Made by a program: the position numbers and the translations under genes
Shown: in pieces, positions 30,901 to 40,357 of the stretch
Numbering within the stretch: the first letter of the stretch is position 1
Layout of the letters: each line of letters opens with the position of its first letter
The notes under the pieces: generated by a model
What the model was told of the DNA's origin: nothing
Databases searched by the model: none
Seen by the model: the letters and a program-made list of their open reading frames with translations, nothing else
Source of the DNA: Plantactinospora sp. BC1
Lineage (GTDB): Bacteria > Actinomycetota > Actinomycetes > Mycobacteriales > Micromonosporaceae
Direction of reading: 5' to 3'
Length of the DNA stretch: 64,000 nt
Assembly (NCBI RefSeq): GCF_003030345.1
Contig: NZ_CP028158.1
Coordinates: forward strand, 6,324,001-6,388,000

Positions 30901-31430
30901 CCGGACGGGCAGAGCCGGTACGGGTTCTGCTCGTCGGCGACCCGGCCCTCCCCGGTCGGAACCGGCGGCTCGGTCCAGACGGCCAGGGCGGCCCGGAACA
31001 GCCGGGCGGCGGCCCGCAGCTCACCGCCGGCCATCCGGCGCCGGGCCAGGTCGAGCAGCCGGCCGAACCGGCTCGCGTCGATCCGGTCGGAGGGCATCCG
31101 GAGCAGGTATCCGCCGGGTCGGACCTCCAGCGCGCCCGGTGACCCGCAGTCGGCCAGCGCGGTGGCCAGCAGCGTCGCCGCCCGGTCCAGGGGACGGGCA
31201 CCGGCCCGGGACAGCGCGTCCCGACCGGCGAGCGCGGCCAGCAACTCGGCGTCCGGGACGGGCTCGTTGGGCCGCAGCGCCAGCAGCCGGAGGAGCGCAC
31301 CGGCAGCGTCCGGCAGCGCGACCGGCCCCCGGGGACCGATCAGGCGGACCGGTCCGAGCAGTCGTACCTCGGCCGGGGTGGCGTGCCGCCGCTCCGTACA
31401 AGCCTGTTGATCAGGCACGCTGTGCCGCAA
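27978..31430 (-). CDS. AfsR/SARP-type regulator with BTAD, NB-ARC and TPR domains
   Basis: A 1150-residue regulator. The N-terminus is a winged-helix DNA-binding domain (EVRLLGPVRL onward, about 20-110), followed by a bacterial transcriptional activation domain (about 115-260), an NTPase domain of AfsR/NB-ARC type with Walker A GTGGAGKTRLALA and Walker B LLVLDNCEHL, and C-terminal tetratricopeptide repeats (about 800-1080). A linker of hexapeptide repeats (GGATEP-like) precedes the TPR part. Such proteins activate secondary-metabolism or stress genes in an ATP- and phosphorylation-dependent way. TTG at 31430 has GAGGG 7 nt upstream; GTG at 31418 is an alternative. No target cluster is adjacent. 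Confidence 0.88.
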   Translation of the reverse strand: MRHSVPDQQACTERRHATPAEVRLLGPVRLIGPRGPVALPDAAGALLRLLALRPNEPVPDAELLAALAGRDALSRAGARPLDRAATLLATALADCGSPGALEVRPGGYLLRMPSDRIDASRFGRLLDLARRRMAGGELRAAARLFRAALAVWTEPPVPTGEGRVADEQNPYRLCPSGWAAVELGRLRQARIGAFEDRWACVLRLAVAAHAAAGGPVADRATVAAGATAARVARAGVAELTSAVAAHPLRARLWELLLVAAYLHQGRRGAAEVHQRAREVFRDQAGVEPAGRVCVLAAAVRAGELPEDWATGPAPTPAPDVATGSSASRPRPAARLPVPLTALVGRDELRDVVAAQLDRHRLVTLTGTGGAGKTRLALAVAAARTDGPVWFVDLTPVESPVRVPQAVAAALGVPDLGRDMVEALAADLGPVRALLVLDNCEHLVTGCAELVQRLLARCPGLRVLATSRVALRLPAESRIRVPALAVPEVGTGHSLAALAAHPATRLFLERAREVTGRPVPEASADAVVRLCADLDGLPLAIELAAARTPMLTVDEIVARLRTDVRLLRSPDPRPPDRHRSVAAAVESSLAMLDAAACRLFDRLSICAGGFDAEAARAVAGPSAPAALAALVEASLVEPLPTEGPEPTEPGGAAESGGATEPSGAAEPGRATDPGATAAPGGATEPGAAAEPVRRCGPEGPGEAGEAARTRYRMLEPVRRHALARLLDSGAEVAARQALAAYCLDLAQRADDRLRGAAGDRWLARLRAEEPNLRSAMAWLAEAGAGGPAHGDLRLAAALAMYCRLAGNYREGHGWLSTALARHPDAPAELRARAGIGAAMLAMLACDYPAAIRHAELARAACRVTGDRRAEARVEQILGSVAREQARYADSAGHLATAGAIFADCADEWGEAQTTELRGFTAWLAGDLDRADSRLWASLRRHERLGDPLAAASALMNLGAVALYRGDIDRASSLVDVALRRYSTVGFPEGVGWAHNLRGLVELRGGRTGRAARHLRLSLAAHRQVGDRWRTASVLEALAEVARLDGDPVRGAELLGAADRIREEIGAPVPACERADAEATKRALRAQLDGVVRPLTGTGGGTGTGMSTGTDGGTGTGEATGGGFAPAHRYGREAPLDVVLAGGGGADRPPAP
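29359..29500. repeat. 18-bp tandem repeats inside the AfsR-type regulator
   Basis: About seven 18-bp units encode a run of six-residue repeats (GGAAES, GGATEP, SGAAEP, GRATDP, GATAAP, GGATEP, GAAAEP). The repeat lies in an inter-domain linker and should vary in length without loss of frame. Confidence 0.75.
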
Positions 31431-31616
31431 CTGGGAGCCCTCACCTTCGCTCCCGGGTAGTGTGCGCGACGCGGCGTCGTGCGGGGCATCCTCCCGATCG
31501 GTCGGTTAGCCGACGAACCGGAGGGTCCGGCGCGACCCGCTCGGGCAGCGGCCCCCTTCGATTCGGATGTCGACCCGTCGACCCGAGCCGGAGCCGGCAA
31601 CCGAAGATCTGCCGAC

Positions 31617-31635
31617 GGTCGGCCGCCGGCCGACC
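31617..31635 (-). terminator. Hairpin downstream of the FAD monooxygenase
   Basis: GGTCGGC and GCCGACC form a 7-bp stem with a 5-nt loop, 11 bases past the minus-strand stop codon. Confidence 0.4.
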
Positions 31636-31645
31636 CCCGGGTCGA

Positions 31646-32845
31646 TCACTCCGGTGGCCGCCACTGGGCCGCCACGCTCGCCGCGCTGCCCAGCAGCCGG
31701 GGCGTGATGGTGCCGAGGGCGGCGTCCCGGGCCCGCAGCGCCAGCCGCCCCCGGGCCTGCAACACCGCCGACATCCGCCGGGTCTGCCGGACCACGGTCA
31801 CCGTCCGGGGCCGGCGTAGCCGGTTGTACGACTCGACCGCCTCGCGCAGCGGCGCACCCGGGATCGCCTCCCGGAGCACCGAACGCAGCGTCGCGGCGTC
31901 CTCCAGGGCCAGGCAGGCGCCCTGACCCAGGTGGTGCGGCATCGCGTGCGCGGAATCGCCGATCAGCACCACCCCGCCGGTGCCGGCCGGGAAGCCGTAC
32001 GCGCGGGGCAGCGGGCGCAGCTCGCGTACCTCCTGCTGGACCAGGTCCTCCGGTTCCGTGGCGGCGAGCAGCTCGCCGATCGGCGCCGGCCAGTTCGCGA
32101 ACCAGCGGCGGAGCAGGGCGAGCTGGGTTGCCGGCGGCTCCGGCCGGGACGCCCCGGCCGCCGTCGCCACCCAGTAGATCCCGCCCCGGGTGGAGCCGCC
32201 GGAGGCGCCGCGGTCACCCAGCGAGGCCGCGACGAACCGGTAACCGGCGCCGAGCGTCTCGCCGTCCACCGGCCGGTCGGCCGGCAGCTGGGGTGCCCGG
32301 TACCACGGGATGACCGCCCGCCACGCCGCGCAGCCGGAGCTGACCACGGTGGCCTCCGGCGCCAACCGGCGGCGGACCGCGCTGTCGATGCCGTCGGCGG
32401 CGACGACCAGGTCGGCCTCGTAGCTGGCGCGCCCGTCGCCGATCACCGGCCGGTCGCCGTCGCCGACCCGGACGGTCCGGACCTCGACGCCGGTGCGGAT
32501 CTCCACCCGGTCGCCGAGGCCGGCGACCAGCGCGTCGTGCAGGTCCTCCCGGTGTACGACGACCGGCGCGCGCTCACCGAGCCCGGGGCGGGGCTGCACC
32601 AGCCAGTGCCCGTCGGGGCGCCGAACCCCGACGTCGGGCAGCGGCGTCGCGATCGCGGCCAGCCCCTCGCCGAGGCCGAGGGCGCGCAGCGCGCGTACCC
32701 CGTTGGGCCAGAGCACCAGCGCGGTGCGCTCGGCGCGTACCCGGTCGTCCCGCTCCAGCAGGGTCACCTGCCATCCGGAGCGGGCCAGTGCACCGGCGGT
32801 CGCCAGTCCGCCGATTCCGGCGCCCACCACCACGGCCGTACGCAT
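31646..32845 (-). CDS. FAD-dependent monooxygenase (PHBH/aromatic-ring hydroxylase type)
   Basis: The 399-residue flavoprotein begins with the FAD-binding motif VVVGAGIGGLATAGALARSG and LLERDD, contains the DG motif (LVVAADGIDSAVRR) and the GD motif (VVLIGDSAHAMPHHLGQGAC) of group A flavin hydroxylases. Such enzymes hydroxylate aromatic or polyketide-like substrates with NAD(P)H and oxygen. ATG at 32845 gives the family start; reading frames extending further upstream run into lgt. It is 17 bp downstream of lgt on the same strand, probably co-transcribed though functionally unrelated. The substrate is not predictable. Confidence 0.88.
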   Translation of the reverse strand: MRTAVVVGAGIGGLATAGALARSGWQVTLLERDDRVRAERTALVLWPNGVRALRALGLGEGLAAIATPLPDVGVRRPDGHWLVQPRPGLGERAPVVVHREDLHDALVAGLGDRVEIRTGVEVRTVRVGDGDRPVIGDGRASYEADLVVAADGIDSAVRRRLAPEATVVSSGCAAWRAVIPWYRAPQLPADRPVDGETLGAGYRFVAASLGDRGASGGSTRGGIYWVATAAGASRPEPPATQLALLRRWFANWPAPIGELLAATEPEDLVQQEVRELRPLPRAYGFPAGTGGVVLIGDSAHAMPHHLGQGACLALEDAATLRSVLREAIPGAPLREAVESYNRLRRPRTVTVVRQTRRMSAVLQARGRLALRARDAALGTITPRLLGSAASVAAQWRPPE

Positions 32846-32862
32846 CGGGCCGGCTCCCCCGC

Positions 32863-34146
32863 TCAACGGTCCCGGTCGGCGGTCCCCGGCGCGGCACCGG
32901 CGTCGGCGGGCTCGCCGTCCCGCGCGGCGGCCGGCTCTGCGGGGGCGGCCGACTCCACGGAGGTCTCGGACGATCCGGCCGGAGCCGGCGGCCGGGCCCC
33001 GCCGTCGCCCTCGGAGGCGTCGCGCCCCGAGTCGTCGTGTCCGGAGTCGTCGCGCCCGGCCGGGTCCGCTCCGTCCGGCTCGGCCGCTCCGTCCGGCCCC
33101 TCGGCCCCGCCCGGCTCCTCGGGCGGCGGGACCTCCCCGGTGGACTGGAAGTGCCGGAACTGCTCCTCCGTCACCACCCGGTACGCGCTCGGCGCACCGA
33201 CCGCGGCCGGCTCCCGGGAGACGTCGACCTGCGACACGTCGCTGGTGGCGGCGTCGCCCGCGCCGAGCGGGGCGGGCACGCCGCCGACCGGCACGAGGTA
33301 CTCCTGCGGCCCCCGGACCCGGAGGAAGTAGACCAGCGCGCCGAGGAAGACCAGGACGGCGGTCCAGACGTTGAGCCGGGTGCCGAGGATCTCGGTCGCC
33401 GCGTCGGTACGCATCATCTCGATCCAGAACCGGCCAGCGGTGTAACCCATCACGTAGAGCGCGAACGCCCGGCCCCGGCCGAGCTTGAGTCGCCGGTCGA
33501 GCAGCAGGACCAGGCCGGCGACGCCGACGTTCCAGAGCGCCTCGTAGAGGAAGGTCGGGTGGAAGAGCCCGGGTTCGAGGATCGGGTTGCCGCTGTCGTC
33601 GCGGAGCGCGTGCCCGGGATTGGTCGGGTCCATCCGGTGGATCTCCAGGCCCCACGGCAGCGAGGTCTGCCCGCCGAACAGCTCGTTGTTGAACCAGTTG
33701 CCGATCCGGCCGACGGCCTGGGCCAGCGGCATGCCCGGGGCGAGCGCGTCGGCGACCACGGTCAGCGGCAGGCCGAGCTGCCGCGCGGCGAGCCAGGCAC
33801 CGACGGCGCCGCCCGCGACGGCGCCCCAGATGCCGAGCCCGCCCTCCCAGATGTAGAGGGCCCTGAGCGGCTCACCGCCCTCGCCGAAGTAGGAGCCGGG
33901 TGAGGTGATCACGTGGTAGATCCGGGCGCCGACGATGCCGAACGGCACCGCCCAGACGGCGATGTCCAGCACCGCCCAGGGGGCGACGCCACGGCGGCGC
34001 AGTCGCAGCTCGGTCACCACGCAGGCGACCACGATCCCGAGCACGATGCAGAGTGCGTACGCCCGGATCGGCACCGGCCCGAGCTGCCACACGGCGGTGG
34101 CGGGGCTCGGCAGGGCCGCCTGAGGAGAGAGCGAGGCGAGGGTCAC
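32863..34146 (-). CDS. lgt: Prolipoprotein diacylglyceryl transferase
   Basis: A 427-residue multi-span membrane enzyme that moves diacylglycerol from phosphatidylglycerol to the lipobox Cys of prolipoproteins. The signature region reads AVGRIGNWFNNELFGG, with the catalytic HP-type loop earlier (GARIYHVITSP) and about seven membrane helices. Beyond the core (about residue 295) it has a 130-residue charged, Pro/Glu/Asp-rich tail that minimal Lgt proteins lack but many actinobacterial ones have. GTG at 34146 is preferred; an in-frame GTG at 34185 is possible. It follows trpA, an arrangement common in actinobacteria. Confidence 0.93.
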   Translation of the reverse strand: MTLASLSPQAALPSPATAVWQLGPVPIRAYALCIVLGIVVACVVTELRLRRRGVAPWAVLDIAVWAVPFGIVGARIYHVITSPGSYFGEGGEPLRALYIWEGGLGIWGAVAGGAVGAWLAARQLGLPLTVVADALAPGMPLAQAVGRIGNWFNNELFGGQTSLPWGLEIHRMDPTNPGHALRDDSGNPILEPGLFHPTFLYEALWNVGVAGLVLLLDRRLKLGRGRAFALYVMGYTAGRFWIEMMRTDAATEILGTRLNVWTAVLVFLGALVYFLRVRGPQEYLVPVGGVPAPLGAGDAATSDVSQVDVSREPAAVGAPSAYRVVTEEQFRHFQSTGEVPPPEEPGGAEGPDGAAEPDGADPAGRDDSGHDDSGRDASEGDGGARPPAPAGSSETSVESAAPAEPAAARDGEPADAGAAPGTADRDR

Positions 34147-34308
34147 GGGTGCACAGGCTACCGTCGCTACCCCTGCCGGCGGCACCCCGGTCCGGTTGCG
34201 TACCCCGGGCGATTCCCGCCTGCTTCGTCCCGACAGGTACGACGAACTGCCCCGTCGTCCTTTTTCGCGGTGAACTCCGCCGGCTTCCGGACCGCGCGGA
34301 TCACCCCG

Positions 34309-35136
34309 TCAGCGTCGGACGGCGCGGACGCCCTCGGCGAGTTCGGCGCTGAGCCGGCCCAGCTCGGCCAGCCCGGCCGCCTCGTCGGGAGCGTCCAGCA
34401 CGCAACGGACCAGGGCGCTGCCCACGATCACCCCGTCGGCGTACCGGCCGATCTCGGCGGCCTGATCGCCGGTGCTGACGCCGAGCCCCACCCCGACCGG
34501 CAGGGAGCTGATCGCCCGGACCCGGCCGACCAGGGTCGGTGCGGCGTCCGAGGTCTTCTCCCGGGCGCCGGTCACCCCCATCAGCGCGGTGGCGTAGACG
34601 AAGCCCCGGCAGTGTTCGAGGGTCATCGACAACCGTCGGTCGGTCGAGGAGGGCGCGACCAGGAACGTCCGGTCCAGCCCGTACGCGTCGGAGGCGGCCA
34701 GCCACTCGCCGGCCTCCTCCGGGATCAGGTCCGGGGTGATCAGGCCGGTGCCCCCGGCGGCGGCGAGGTCCCGGGCGAAGGCGTCGACGCCGTAGCGCTC
34801 GATCGGGTTCCAGTAGGTCATGGTGACCACCGGGGCCCCGGTCGCGGCGACCGCCTCGATGATCCGCAACGCGTCGCGGGTGCGTACCCCGCCGGCCAGC
34901 GCGATGTCGCTGGCCCGCTGGATGACCGGACCGTCCATCACCGGGTCGGAGTAGGGGATCTCCAGCTCGACCACGTCGACCCCGGCGTCGACCATCGCCC
35001 GCATCGCGGCGATGCTGCCGTCCACGGTCGGGAAGCCGGCCGGCATGCAGCCGACCAGCAGCGCCCGCCCCTCGGCCCGGGCCTTCTCGAAGGCGACCCC
35101 GATGCCCCGCTCGGCCGTGGTGGCCATCTCGCTCAC
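34309..35136 (-). CDS. trpA: Tryptophan synthase alpha chain
   Basis: A 275-residue TIM-barrel subunit that cleaves indole-3-glycerol phosphate to indole. The catalytic Glu and Asp lie in [19 protein letters not shown], and the phosphate-binding loop is seen near [13 protein letters not shown] and [10 protein letters not shown]. Its GTG overlaps the trpB stop (GTGA), so the two chains are made in coupled fashion, as expected for a tight alpha2-beta2 complex. Downstream lies lgt after 162 bp. Confidence 0.96.
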   Translation of the reverse strand: MSEMATTAERGIGVAFEKARAEGRALLVGCMPAGFPTVDGSIAAMRAMVDAGVDVVELEIPYSDPVMDGPVIQRASDIALAGGVRTRDALRIIEAVAATGAPVVTMTYWNPIERYGVDAFARDLAAAGGTGLITPDLIPEEAGEWLAASDAYGLDRTFLVAPSSTDRRLSMTLEHCRGFVYATALMGVTGAREKTSDAAPTLVGRVRAISSLPVGVGLGVSTGDQAAEIGRYADGVIVGSALVRCVLDAPDEAAGLAELGRLSAELAEGVRAVRR

Positions 35137-36353
35137 CCCTGGTCCCCGTCGAGGATGCCGAAGTACTCCCCGGCGGTGTGCACGTCCTTGTCGCCCCGGC
35201 CGGAGAGGTTGACCACGATGGTGGGCTCGCGGCCCAGCTCGGCGGTGAGCTCAGGGATGATCTTGAGCGTACCGGCGAGCGCGTGGGAACTCTCGATCGC
35301 CGGGATGATCCCCTCGGTCCGGCAGAGCAGCTGGAACGCCTCCATCGCCTCCGCATCGGTGACCGGCGCGTACCGGGCCCGCCCCGCGTCGTTGAGCCAG
35401 GCGTGTTCCGGCCCGACACCGGGATAGTCCAGCCCGGCCGAGATCGAGTGCGACTCGACCGTCTGCCCGTCGGCGTCCTGGAGCACGTAGGTGCGGGTGC
35501 CGTGCAGTACCCCCGAGGAGCCGCCGGTGATGCTCGCCGCGTGCCGCCCGGTCTCGACCCCGTCGCCGCCGGCCTCGAAGCCGTAGAGCCGCACGTCGGC
35601 GTCGGGCACGAAGGCGTGGAAGATGCCGAGCGCGTTGGAGCCGCCGCCGACGCAGGCGGTCACCGCGTCCGGCAGCGCCCCGGTCAGCTCCAGGCACTGC
35701 TGCCGGGCCTCCACCCCGATGCCCCGGACGAACTGGCGGACCATCGCCGGGAACGGGTGCGGGCCGGCGGTGGTGCCGATCAGGTAGTGCGTCCGGTCGA
35801 CATTGGCCACCCAGTCCCGCATCGCCTCGTTCATCGCGTCCTTGAGGGTGCGCGAGCCGGCGGTCACCGGGACGACGGTGGCACCGAGCATCCGCATCCG
35901 GGCGACGTTGAGGGCCTGCCGCTGGGTGTCCACCTCACCCATGTAGACCACGCACTCGAGGTCCAGGTACGCCGCCGCGGTCGCGCTGGCGACCCCGTGC
36001 TGGCCGGCACCGGTCTCGGCGATCACCCGGGGCTTGCCCATCCGCTTGGTGAGCAGCGCCTGGCCGAGCACGTTGCGGACCTTGTGCGCGCCGGTGTGGT
36101 TCAGGTCCTCCCGCTTGAGCAGCACCCGCGCCCCGACCCGGGCGGAGAGCCGCTCGGCCCGGTAGAGCAGCGACGGGATGTTGGCGTACTCGCGCAGCAG
36201 CCGGGTGAACTCGGCGGTGAACGACTCGTCGGCGAGCGCCTCCCGGTACGCCGTGTCGAGTTCGTCGAGCGCGGCGACCAGCGCCTCCGGGACGAACCGG
36301 CCGCCGTACGGGCCGAAGTGCCCGGCGAGGTCGGGCAGGGTGGGTGCGCTCAT
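35133..36353 (-). CDS. trpB: Tryptophan synthase beta chain
   Basis: A 406-residue PLP enzyme joining indole and serine to tryptophan. The Schiff-base Lys is in [15 protein letters not shown], the glutamate of [10 protein letters not shown] guides indole chemistry, and [10 protein letters not shown] binds the PLP phosphate. The N-terminal [11 protein letters not shown] start is family-typical. It follows trpC by 22 bp and overlaps trpA by 4 bp. Confidence 0.97.
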   Translation of the reverse strand: MSAPTLPDLAGHFGPYGGRFVPEALVAALDELDTAYREALADESFTAEFTRLLREYANIPSLLYRAERLSARVGARVLLKREDLNHTGAHKVRNVLGQALLTKRMGKPRVIAETGAGQHGVASATAAAYLDLECVVYMGEVDTQRQALNVARMRMLGATVVPVTAGSRTLKDAMNEAMRDWVANVDRTHYLIGTTAGPHPFPAMVRQFVRGIGVEARQQCLELTGALPDAVTACVGGGSNALGIFHAFVPDADVRLYGFEAGGDGVETGRHAASITGGSSGVLHGTRTYVLQDADGQTVESHSISAGLDYPGVGPEHAWLNDAGRARYAPVTDAEAMEAFQLLCRTEGIIPAIESSHALAGTLKIIPELTAELGREPTIVVNLSGRGDKDVHTAGEYFGILDGDQG

Positions 36354-36375
36354 GCCGGCTCTCCGCTTCGCTGGC

Positions 36376-37239
36376 TCATCGGACCGGCCGGGGGGTCGCC
36401 GGGTGGTTGCCGGCGTTCACCAGTTCGGCCACCGCCTCGCGGGGACTCTTCTGGGTGACCAGCCCCTCGCCGACGAGTACGGCGTCGGCGCCCGCCGAGG
36501 CGTACCGGATCAGGTCGTGCGGGCCGCGTACCCCGGACTCGGCGATCTTGACGACGTTGTTCGGCAGGCCCGGGGCGATCCGCTCGAAGACCGACCGGTC
36601 GACCTCCAGGGTGCGCAGGTTGCGGGCGTTCACCCCGATCACCCGGGCACCCGCCTCCAGGGCGCGGTCCGCCTCCTCCTCGTCGTGCACCTCGACCAGC
36701 GCGGTCATCCCGAGCGACTCGATCCGCTCCAGGAGGCCGACCAGCACGTTCTGCTCCAGCGCGGCGACGATCAGCAGGACCAGGTCGGCACCGTGCGCCC
36801 GCGCCTCGTGCACCTGATAGCTGGAGACGACGAAGTCCTTGCGGAGCACGGGGATGTCCACCGCGGTCCGGACCGCCGCCAGGTCCTCCAGCGACCCGCC
36901 GAACCAGCGCCCCTCGGTGAGCACGCTGATGCAGCGCGCCCCACCGGCGGCATAGTCACCGGCCAGGTCGGCCGGGTCGGCGATCTCGGCGAGCTGACCC
37001 TTGGACGGCGACGAGCGCTTCACCTCGGCGATCACTCCGACGCCGGGGCGGCGCAGTGCCGCGTACGCGTCCCGGGGTGGCGCGGCCGCCGCCGCGAGTT
37101 CCTTGATCTGCTCCAGCGGCACCTGTTCCTGCCGCCGTGCGACGTCCTCGCGGACTCCGGCGAGGATCTCGTCGAGCACGTTGGCGGACGTGGCCGATCC
37201 GGCTTCGTCTCCCGCCGCGTGCGGATGCTCAGCAGTCAC
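36376..37239 (-). CDS. trpC: Indole-3-glycerol phosphate synthase
   Basis: A 287-residue TIM-barrel enzyme that closes the indole ring of the pathway. It carries [13 protein letters not shown] with the catalytic Lys and Ser-Pro-Ser pattern, [15 protein letters not shown] (second Lys) and [16 protein letters not shown] at 37239 is chosen because GGAGAGGGGAG lies 7 nt upstream; the frame is open to 37266. No trpF is seen, consistent with actinobacteria where PriA does that step. First gene of a trpC-trpB-trpA-lgt run, separated from trpE by a gene on the opposite strand. Confidence 0.95.
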   Translation of the reverse strand: MTAEHPHAAGDEAGSATSANVLDEILAGVREDVARRQEQVPLEQIKELAAAAAPPRDAYAALRRPGVGVIAEVKRSSPSKGQLAEIADPADLAGDYAAGGARCISVLTEGRWFGGSLEDLAAVRTAVDIPVLRKDFVVSSYQVHEARAHGADLVLLIVAALEQNVLVGLLERIESLGMTALVEVHDEEEADRALEAGARVIGVNARNLRTLEVDRSVFERIAPGLPNNVVKIAESGVRGPHDLIRYASAGADAVLVGEGLVTQKSPREAVAELVNAGNHPATPRPVR

Positions 37240-37590
37240 CAACGGACTCCCCTCTCCGGGTGTCATGGGCCGATGCTAGGCGTCGCCACGGGGCGGACGC
37301 CCTCGGGGGTATGGCGTGCTTCACGAGATGGGCTGCGGCATAATGGCCGACCCTGTGAGCGGGCTATCACGCTGCGCCATCGCGGCGAACCGGGGCCCGT
37401 CCGGCTGTGACCGAGATCAAGGAAGCGACGCCCGGCACCGGAGGTTGTCCCGGATGGTGGGCCGGTACCCGGACGAACCGTTGATCCGGGGGTGACCGAC
37501 CGGAAACACCGGATGGGCACCATCAACGTCGGGCACACTGGTCGCGGGACCGCCGCCGACCAGCCGGATCGATTTCGTGCGGGGAAGACC
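37240..37590. other. Divergent intergenic region upstream of trpC
   Basis: The 351 bases hold the trpC promoter on one strand and that of the small basic-tailed protein on the other. A CATAAT hexamer at 37339 is a possible plus-strand -10, but no -35 at proper spacing was found. I saw no Trp-codon leader peptide, T-box or hairpin that would signal attenuation. Confidence 0.4.
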
Positions 37591-38061
37591 ATGAGCGCTG
37601 CGAAGCCTGACTCGACCATCGACCTGACCAGCATTCCCCGGGCCGTGCTCTCCGTCGCGGTCGGCATGGTGCACAGCGTCGAGCGGGCGGTGATCGGCGA
37701 CGCCCGGATCCGGACCGCCCGGGGCAACGCCTGGGAGGCGATCTGCGCGGACCGGGAGCGGGCGATGCGCCGGGACGAGATCCGGGCCCTGGTGGCGGCG
37801 CTCGCCGCCGCGCCGCCGGTCGTGCCCGCGACCGTCGCCGCCCCGGCTCGGCCGGCCACCGGAGAGGTCGCCGCCGGCACGCCGACACCCGCCCCGACCA
37901 CCGGCCGCCCCGTCGCCGGGCGACGCGGCTCGACCGCAGGCCGCCCCGCCGCGCCCCGCGCCTCGACCACCACCCGCTCCGCCGCCGCGCCCCGCGCCTC
38001 GACCACCGGCCGGGCCGCCGCGTCCCGCGGCTCGACCGTCGCCCGCCAGCCGGTCAGCTGA
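37591..38061 (+). CDS. Small protein with basic repetitive tail, unknown function
   Basis: A 156-residue product. The first 75 residues form a helical domain (IPRAVLSVAVGMVHSVERAV, then ARGNAWEAICADRERAMRRDE); the rest is Ala/Pro/Thr/Arg-rich with imperfect 12-residue units (PRASTT, SRGSTV). The tail resembles nucleic-acid-binding or disordered H1-like tails by composition only. ATG at 37591 follows GGGGAAG; an upstream ATG at 37492 in the same frame is possible but lacks a ribosome-binding site. It is transcribed against the trp genes and overlaps the end of the TIGR02234 gene by 8 bp. No family recognised. Confidence 0.6.
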   Translation: MSAAKPDSTIDLTSIPRAVLSVAVGMVHSVERAVIGDARIRTARGNAWEAICADRERAMRRDEIRALVAALAAAPPVVPATVAAPARPATGEVAAGTPTPAPTTGRPVAGRRGSTAGRPAAPRASTTTRSAAAPRASTTGRAAASRGSTVARQPVS

Positions 38062-38728
38062 CCGTCGGATCCTCACCCCGGTCCAGCGCGTCCCAGGCGG
38101 CCGTCGTGCGCCGGGCGTCCACCCGGCCGTCGGGGGCGGCCACCGCACTCTCCCGGCCCGCCCCGGCCGGCCGGGCCCGCTCGTAGCGGGCACCCATCAC
38201 CGGCCACCCCGCGCCCCGCACGGCCGTGAAGCCGCCGGCCGCGCCGGCCAGCAGGCCACCCAGCACGCAGAGCAGCGGCCAGCCGACACTGACCTCGCCG
38301 CCGGTGCCGAACCCGGCGTAGCCGGCACCGACCGCCACCCCGACGCCGAGCAACGCCAGCACCGCGCCGACCAGCCGGCGCCCGATCCCCCGGGTGCCGA
38401 GCACCGCTCCGGCGGCGGCCAGCCCGACCAGGGCCAGCGCCGGTAGCCAGGGCAGCAGGTCACCGCCGGTCCGGGTCACCCGTCCGGGCGGCAGCGGGGC
38501 CGGGCGGGCGGTCAGCTCGACCGACCAGGTCCGGGTCGCCGCGAAGACCGCGAGGCCGGCGCCGAGCAGGCAGAGCAGCACCGCGTACGCCAACTCCCGC
38601 CGCCCCACCGCCCGTGCCCCGCCGGCCGGTGCCGCCCCGGGCCCCGGGGACGCGTCGGCGTCGGGTGGCGCCGGGGCCGGTCCCTCGGCGGGTACCGGAG
38701 TGGCACCCATCGGTCGCTCGGGGTTCAT
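38054..38728 (-). CDS. Trp-region conserved membrane protein (TIGR02234 type)
   Basis: A 224-residue protein with four membrane helices (AYAVLLCLLGAGLAVFA, then LLPWLPALALVGLAAAGAVL, LVGAVLALLGVGVAVG and WPLLCVLGGLLAGAAGG) and disordered ends. The position straight after trpE and the ATRTW-VEL stretch after helix one identify the actinobacterial trp-operon membrane protein family. Its function is unknown. The start overlaps the trpE stop by ATGA. It ends against an opposite-strand gene. Confidence 0.85.
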   Translation of the reverse strand: MNPERPMGATPVPAEGPAPAPPDADASPGPGAAPAGGARAVGRRELAYAVLLCLLGAGLAVFAATRTWSVELTARPAPLPPGRVTRTGGDLLPWLPALALVGLAAAGAVLGTRGIGRRLVGAVLALLGVGVAVGAGYAGFGTGGEVSVGWPLLCVLGGLLAGAAGGFTAVRGAGWPVMGARYERARPAGAGRESAVAAPDGRVDARRTTAAWDALDRGEDPTVS

Positions 38729-40335
38729 CGGGCCGGCCGGAGCGTTTCCGCCGCCGCGATCGCGGCGAGTACCGCAGCCGCCTTGCTCCGGGTCTCCCGG
38801 TCCTCGGCGGCCGGATCGGAGTCGGCGACGATCCCGGCACCGGCCTGGACGTACGCCCGGCCACGGCGGATCAGCGCGGTCCGGATCGCGATCGCCATGT
38901 CCAGGTCGCCACCGAAGCCGAAGTAGCCGACCGTGCCGCCGTACAGGCCGCGACGGGTCGGCTCCAGCTCCTCGATGATCTCCATCGCGCGCACCTTCGG
39001 GGCGCCGGAGAGGGTACCGGCCGGGAAGGTGGCGGCGAGCGCGTCGAACGCCGTCCGGTCCTCCCGCAGCGTCCCGACCACGGTGGAGACGATGTGCATG
39101 ACGTGGCTGTACCGCTCGATGGTGGCGAACTCCGGCACCTCGACCGTGCCCGGCCGGCAGACCCGACCCAGGTCGTTGCGGCCCAGGTCGACCAGCATCA
39201 CGTGCTCGGCCCGCTCCTTCGGGTCGGCGAGCAGCTCGGCGGCGAGCCGGCCGTCGTCGGCCGGGCTGCCGCCCCGGGGCCGGGTGCCGGCGATCGGGTG
39301 CAGCATCGCCCGGCGCTGGCCGTCCGCGCCGGTGCTCACCTTCAGGTGCGCCTCCGGGGACGACCCGACGATGTCGAAGTCGTCGAAGCGGAGCAGGTAC
39401 ATGTACGGGCTCGGGTTGGTGGCCCGGAGCACCCGGTAGACGTCCAGCGGATCGGCCCGGGTCTCCCGCTCGAAGCGCTGGGCCAGCACGATCTGGAAGC
39501 ACTCGCCGGCCCGGATCGCCTCCTTGGCCACCTCGACCGCCTTCGGGTACTCCCCGTCGGCGGTCCGGCTGAACACCTCGCCCGGGGAGGGCCGGTCGAC
39601 GGTGGCGATCATCGGCGGGATCGGCCGGGACAGCGCGGTGGTCATCGCGTCCAGCCGGCCGACCGCCTGGTGGTACGCCGCCGTCACCTGGGCCGCCCAC
39701 TCCGGGTCCTCCCCGCCGGCACCGGCCGCCGGACCGCCGGCCGTGCCGTCCGGTGGTGCCGGCAGCAGGGCGTTCGCCACCAGGATCGCCGAGCCGTCGA
39801 AGTGGTCCAGCACGACCAGGTCGGTGGCGAGCATCATGCCCAGCTCGGGCAGGCGCAGGTCGTCCTCGGTCAGCGACGGCAGCCGCTCGAACCGGCGTAC
39901 GACGTCGTAGCCGAGGTAGCCGACCATGCCGCCGAGCAGGGGTGGCATGGGGCCCTGCCCGGCTCCGACCGGGTCGGCGGCGGCCGGGCCGGTCAGTGCC
40001 GCCACGGTGGCCCGGAGCACCGCCATCGGGTCGCCACCGGTCGGCAGCCCGGTGGGGGGCGTGCCGAGCCAGTGCGCCTGGCCGCCCCGCTCGACCAGGG
40101 TGGCGGCGCTGCGTACCCCCACGAAGGAGTAGCGCGACCAGGCGATCCCGGCCGCGCCGGCACCCTGCTCCGCCGACTCCAGCAGGAAGGTCCCCGGGCC
40201 GCCGGCCAGCTTGCGGTAGACCCCGACCGGGGTCTCCCCGTCGGCGAGCAGTCGCCGGACCACCGGCACCACCCGCCGGGTCCGGGCCAGCTCGCGGAAG
40301 GTCGCCTCGTCCGGGCTCACCGCTCCGGTGGTCAT
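38725..40335 (-). CDS. trpE: Anthranilate synthase component I
   Basis: A 536-residue enzyme converting chorismate plus ammonia to anthranilate. The N-terminal feedback site shows [11 protein letters not shown] (the LLES tryptophan-binding motif), so end-product inhibition is expected. The catalytic domain shows [37 protein letters not shown] and [16 protein letters not shown] at 40335 gives the normal start ([15 protein letters not shown]). No trpG is present in the window, so the glutaminase subunit must come from elsewhere. It lies 22 bp downstream of the hisI domain gene and overlaps the membrane protein gene. Confidence 0.96.
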   Translation of the reverse strand: MTTGAVSPDEATFRELARTRRVVPVVRRLLADGETPVGVYRKLAGGPGTFLLESAEQGAGAAGIAWSRYSFVGVRSAATLVERGGQAHWLGTPPTGLPTGGDPMAVLRATVAALTGPAAADPVGAGQGPMPPLLGGMVGYLGYDVVRRFERLPSLTEDDLRLPELGMMLATDLVVLDHFDGSAILVANALLPAPPDGTAGGPAAGAGGEDPEWAAQVTAAYHQAVGRLDAMTTALSRPIPPMIATVDRPSPGEVFSRTADGEYPKAVEVAKEAIRAGECFQIVLAQRFERETRADPLDVYRVLRATNPSPYMYLLRFDDFDIVGSSPEAHLKVSTGADGQRRAMLHPIAGTRPRGGSPADDGRLAAELLADPKERAEHVMLVDLGRNDLGRVCRPGTVEVPEFATIERYSHVMHIVSTVVGTLREDRTAFDALAATFPAGTLSGAPKVRAMEIIEELEPTRRGLYGGTVGYFGFGGDLDMAIAIRTALIRRGRAYVQAGAGIVADSDPAAEDRETRSKAAAVLAAIAAAETLRPAR

Positions 40336-40357
40336 CGGGTCACCGCCCCAGCCTCGG

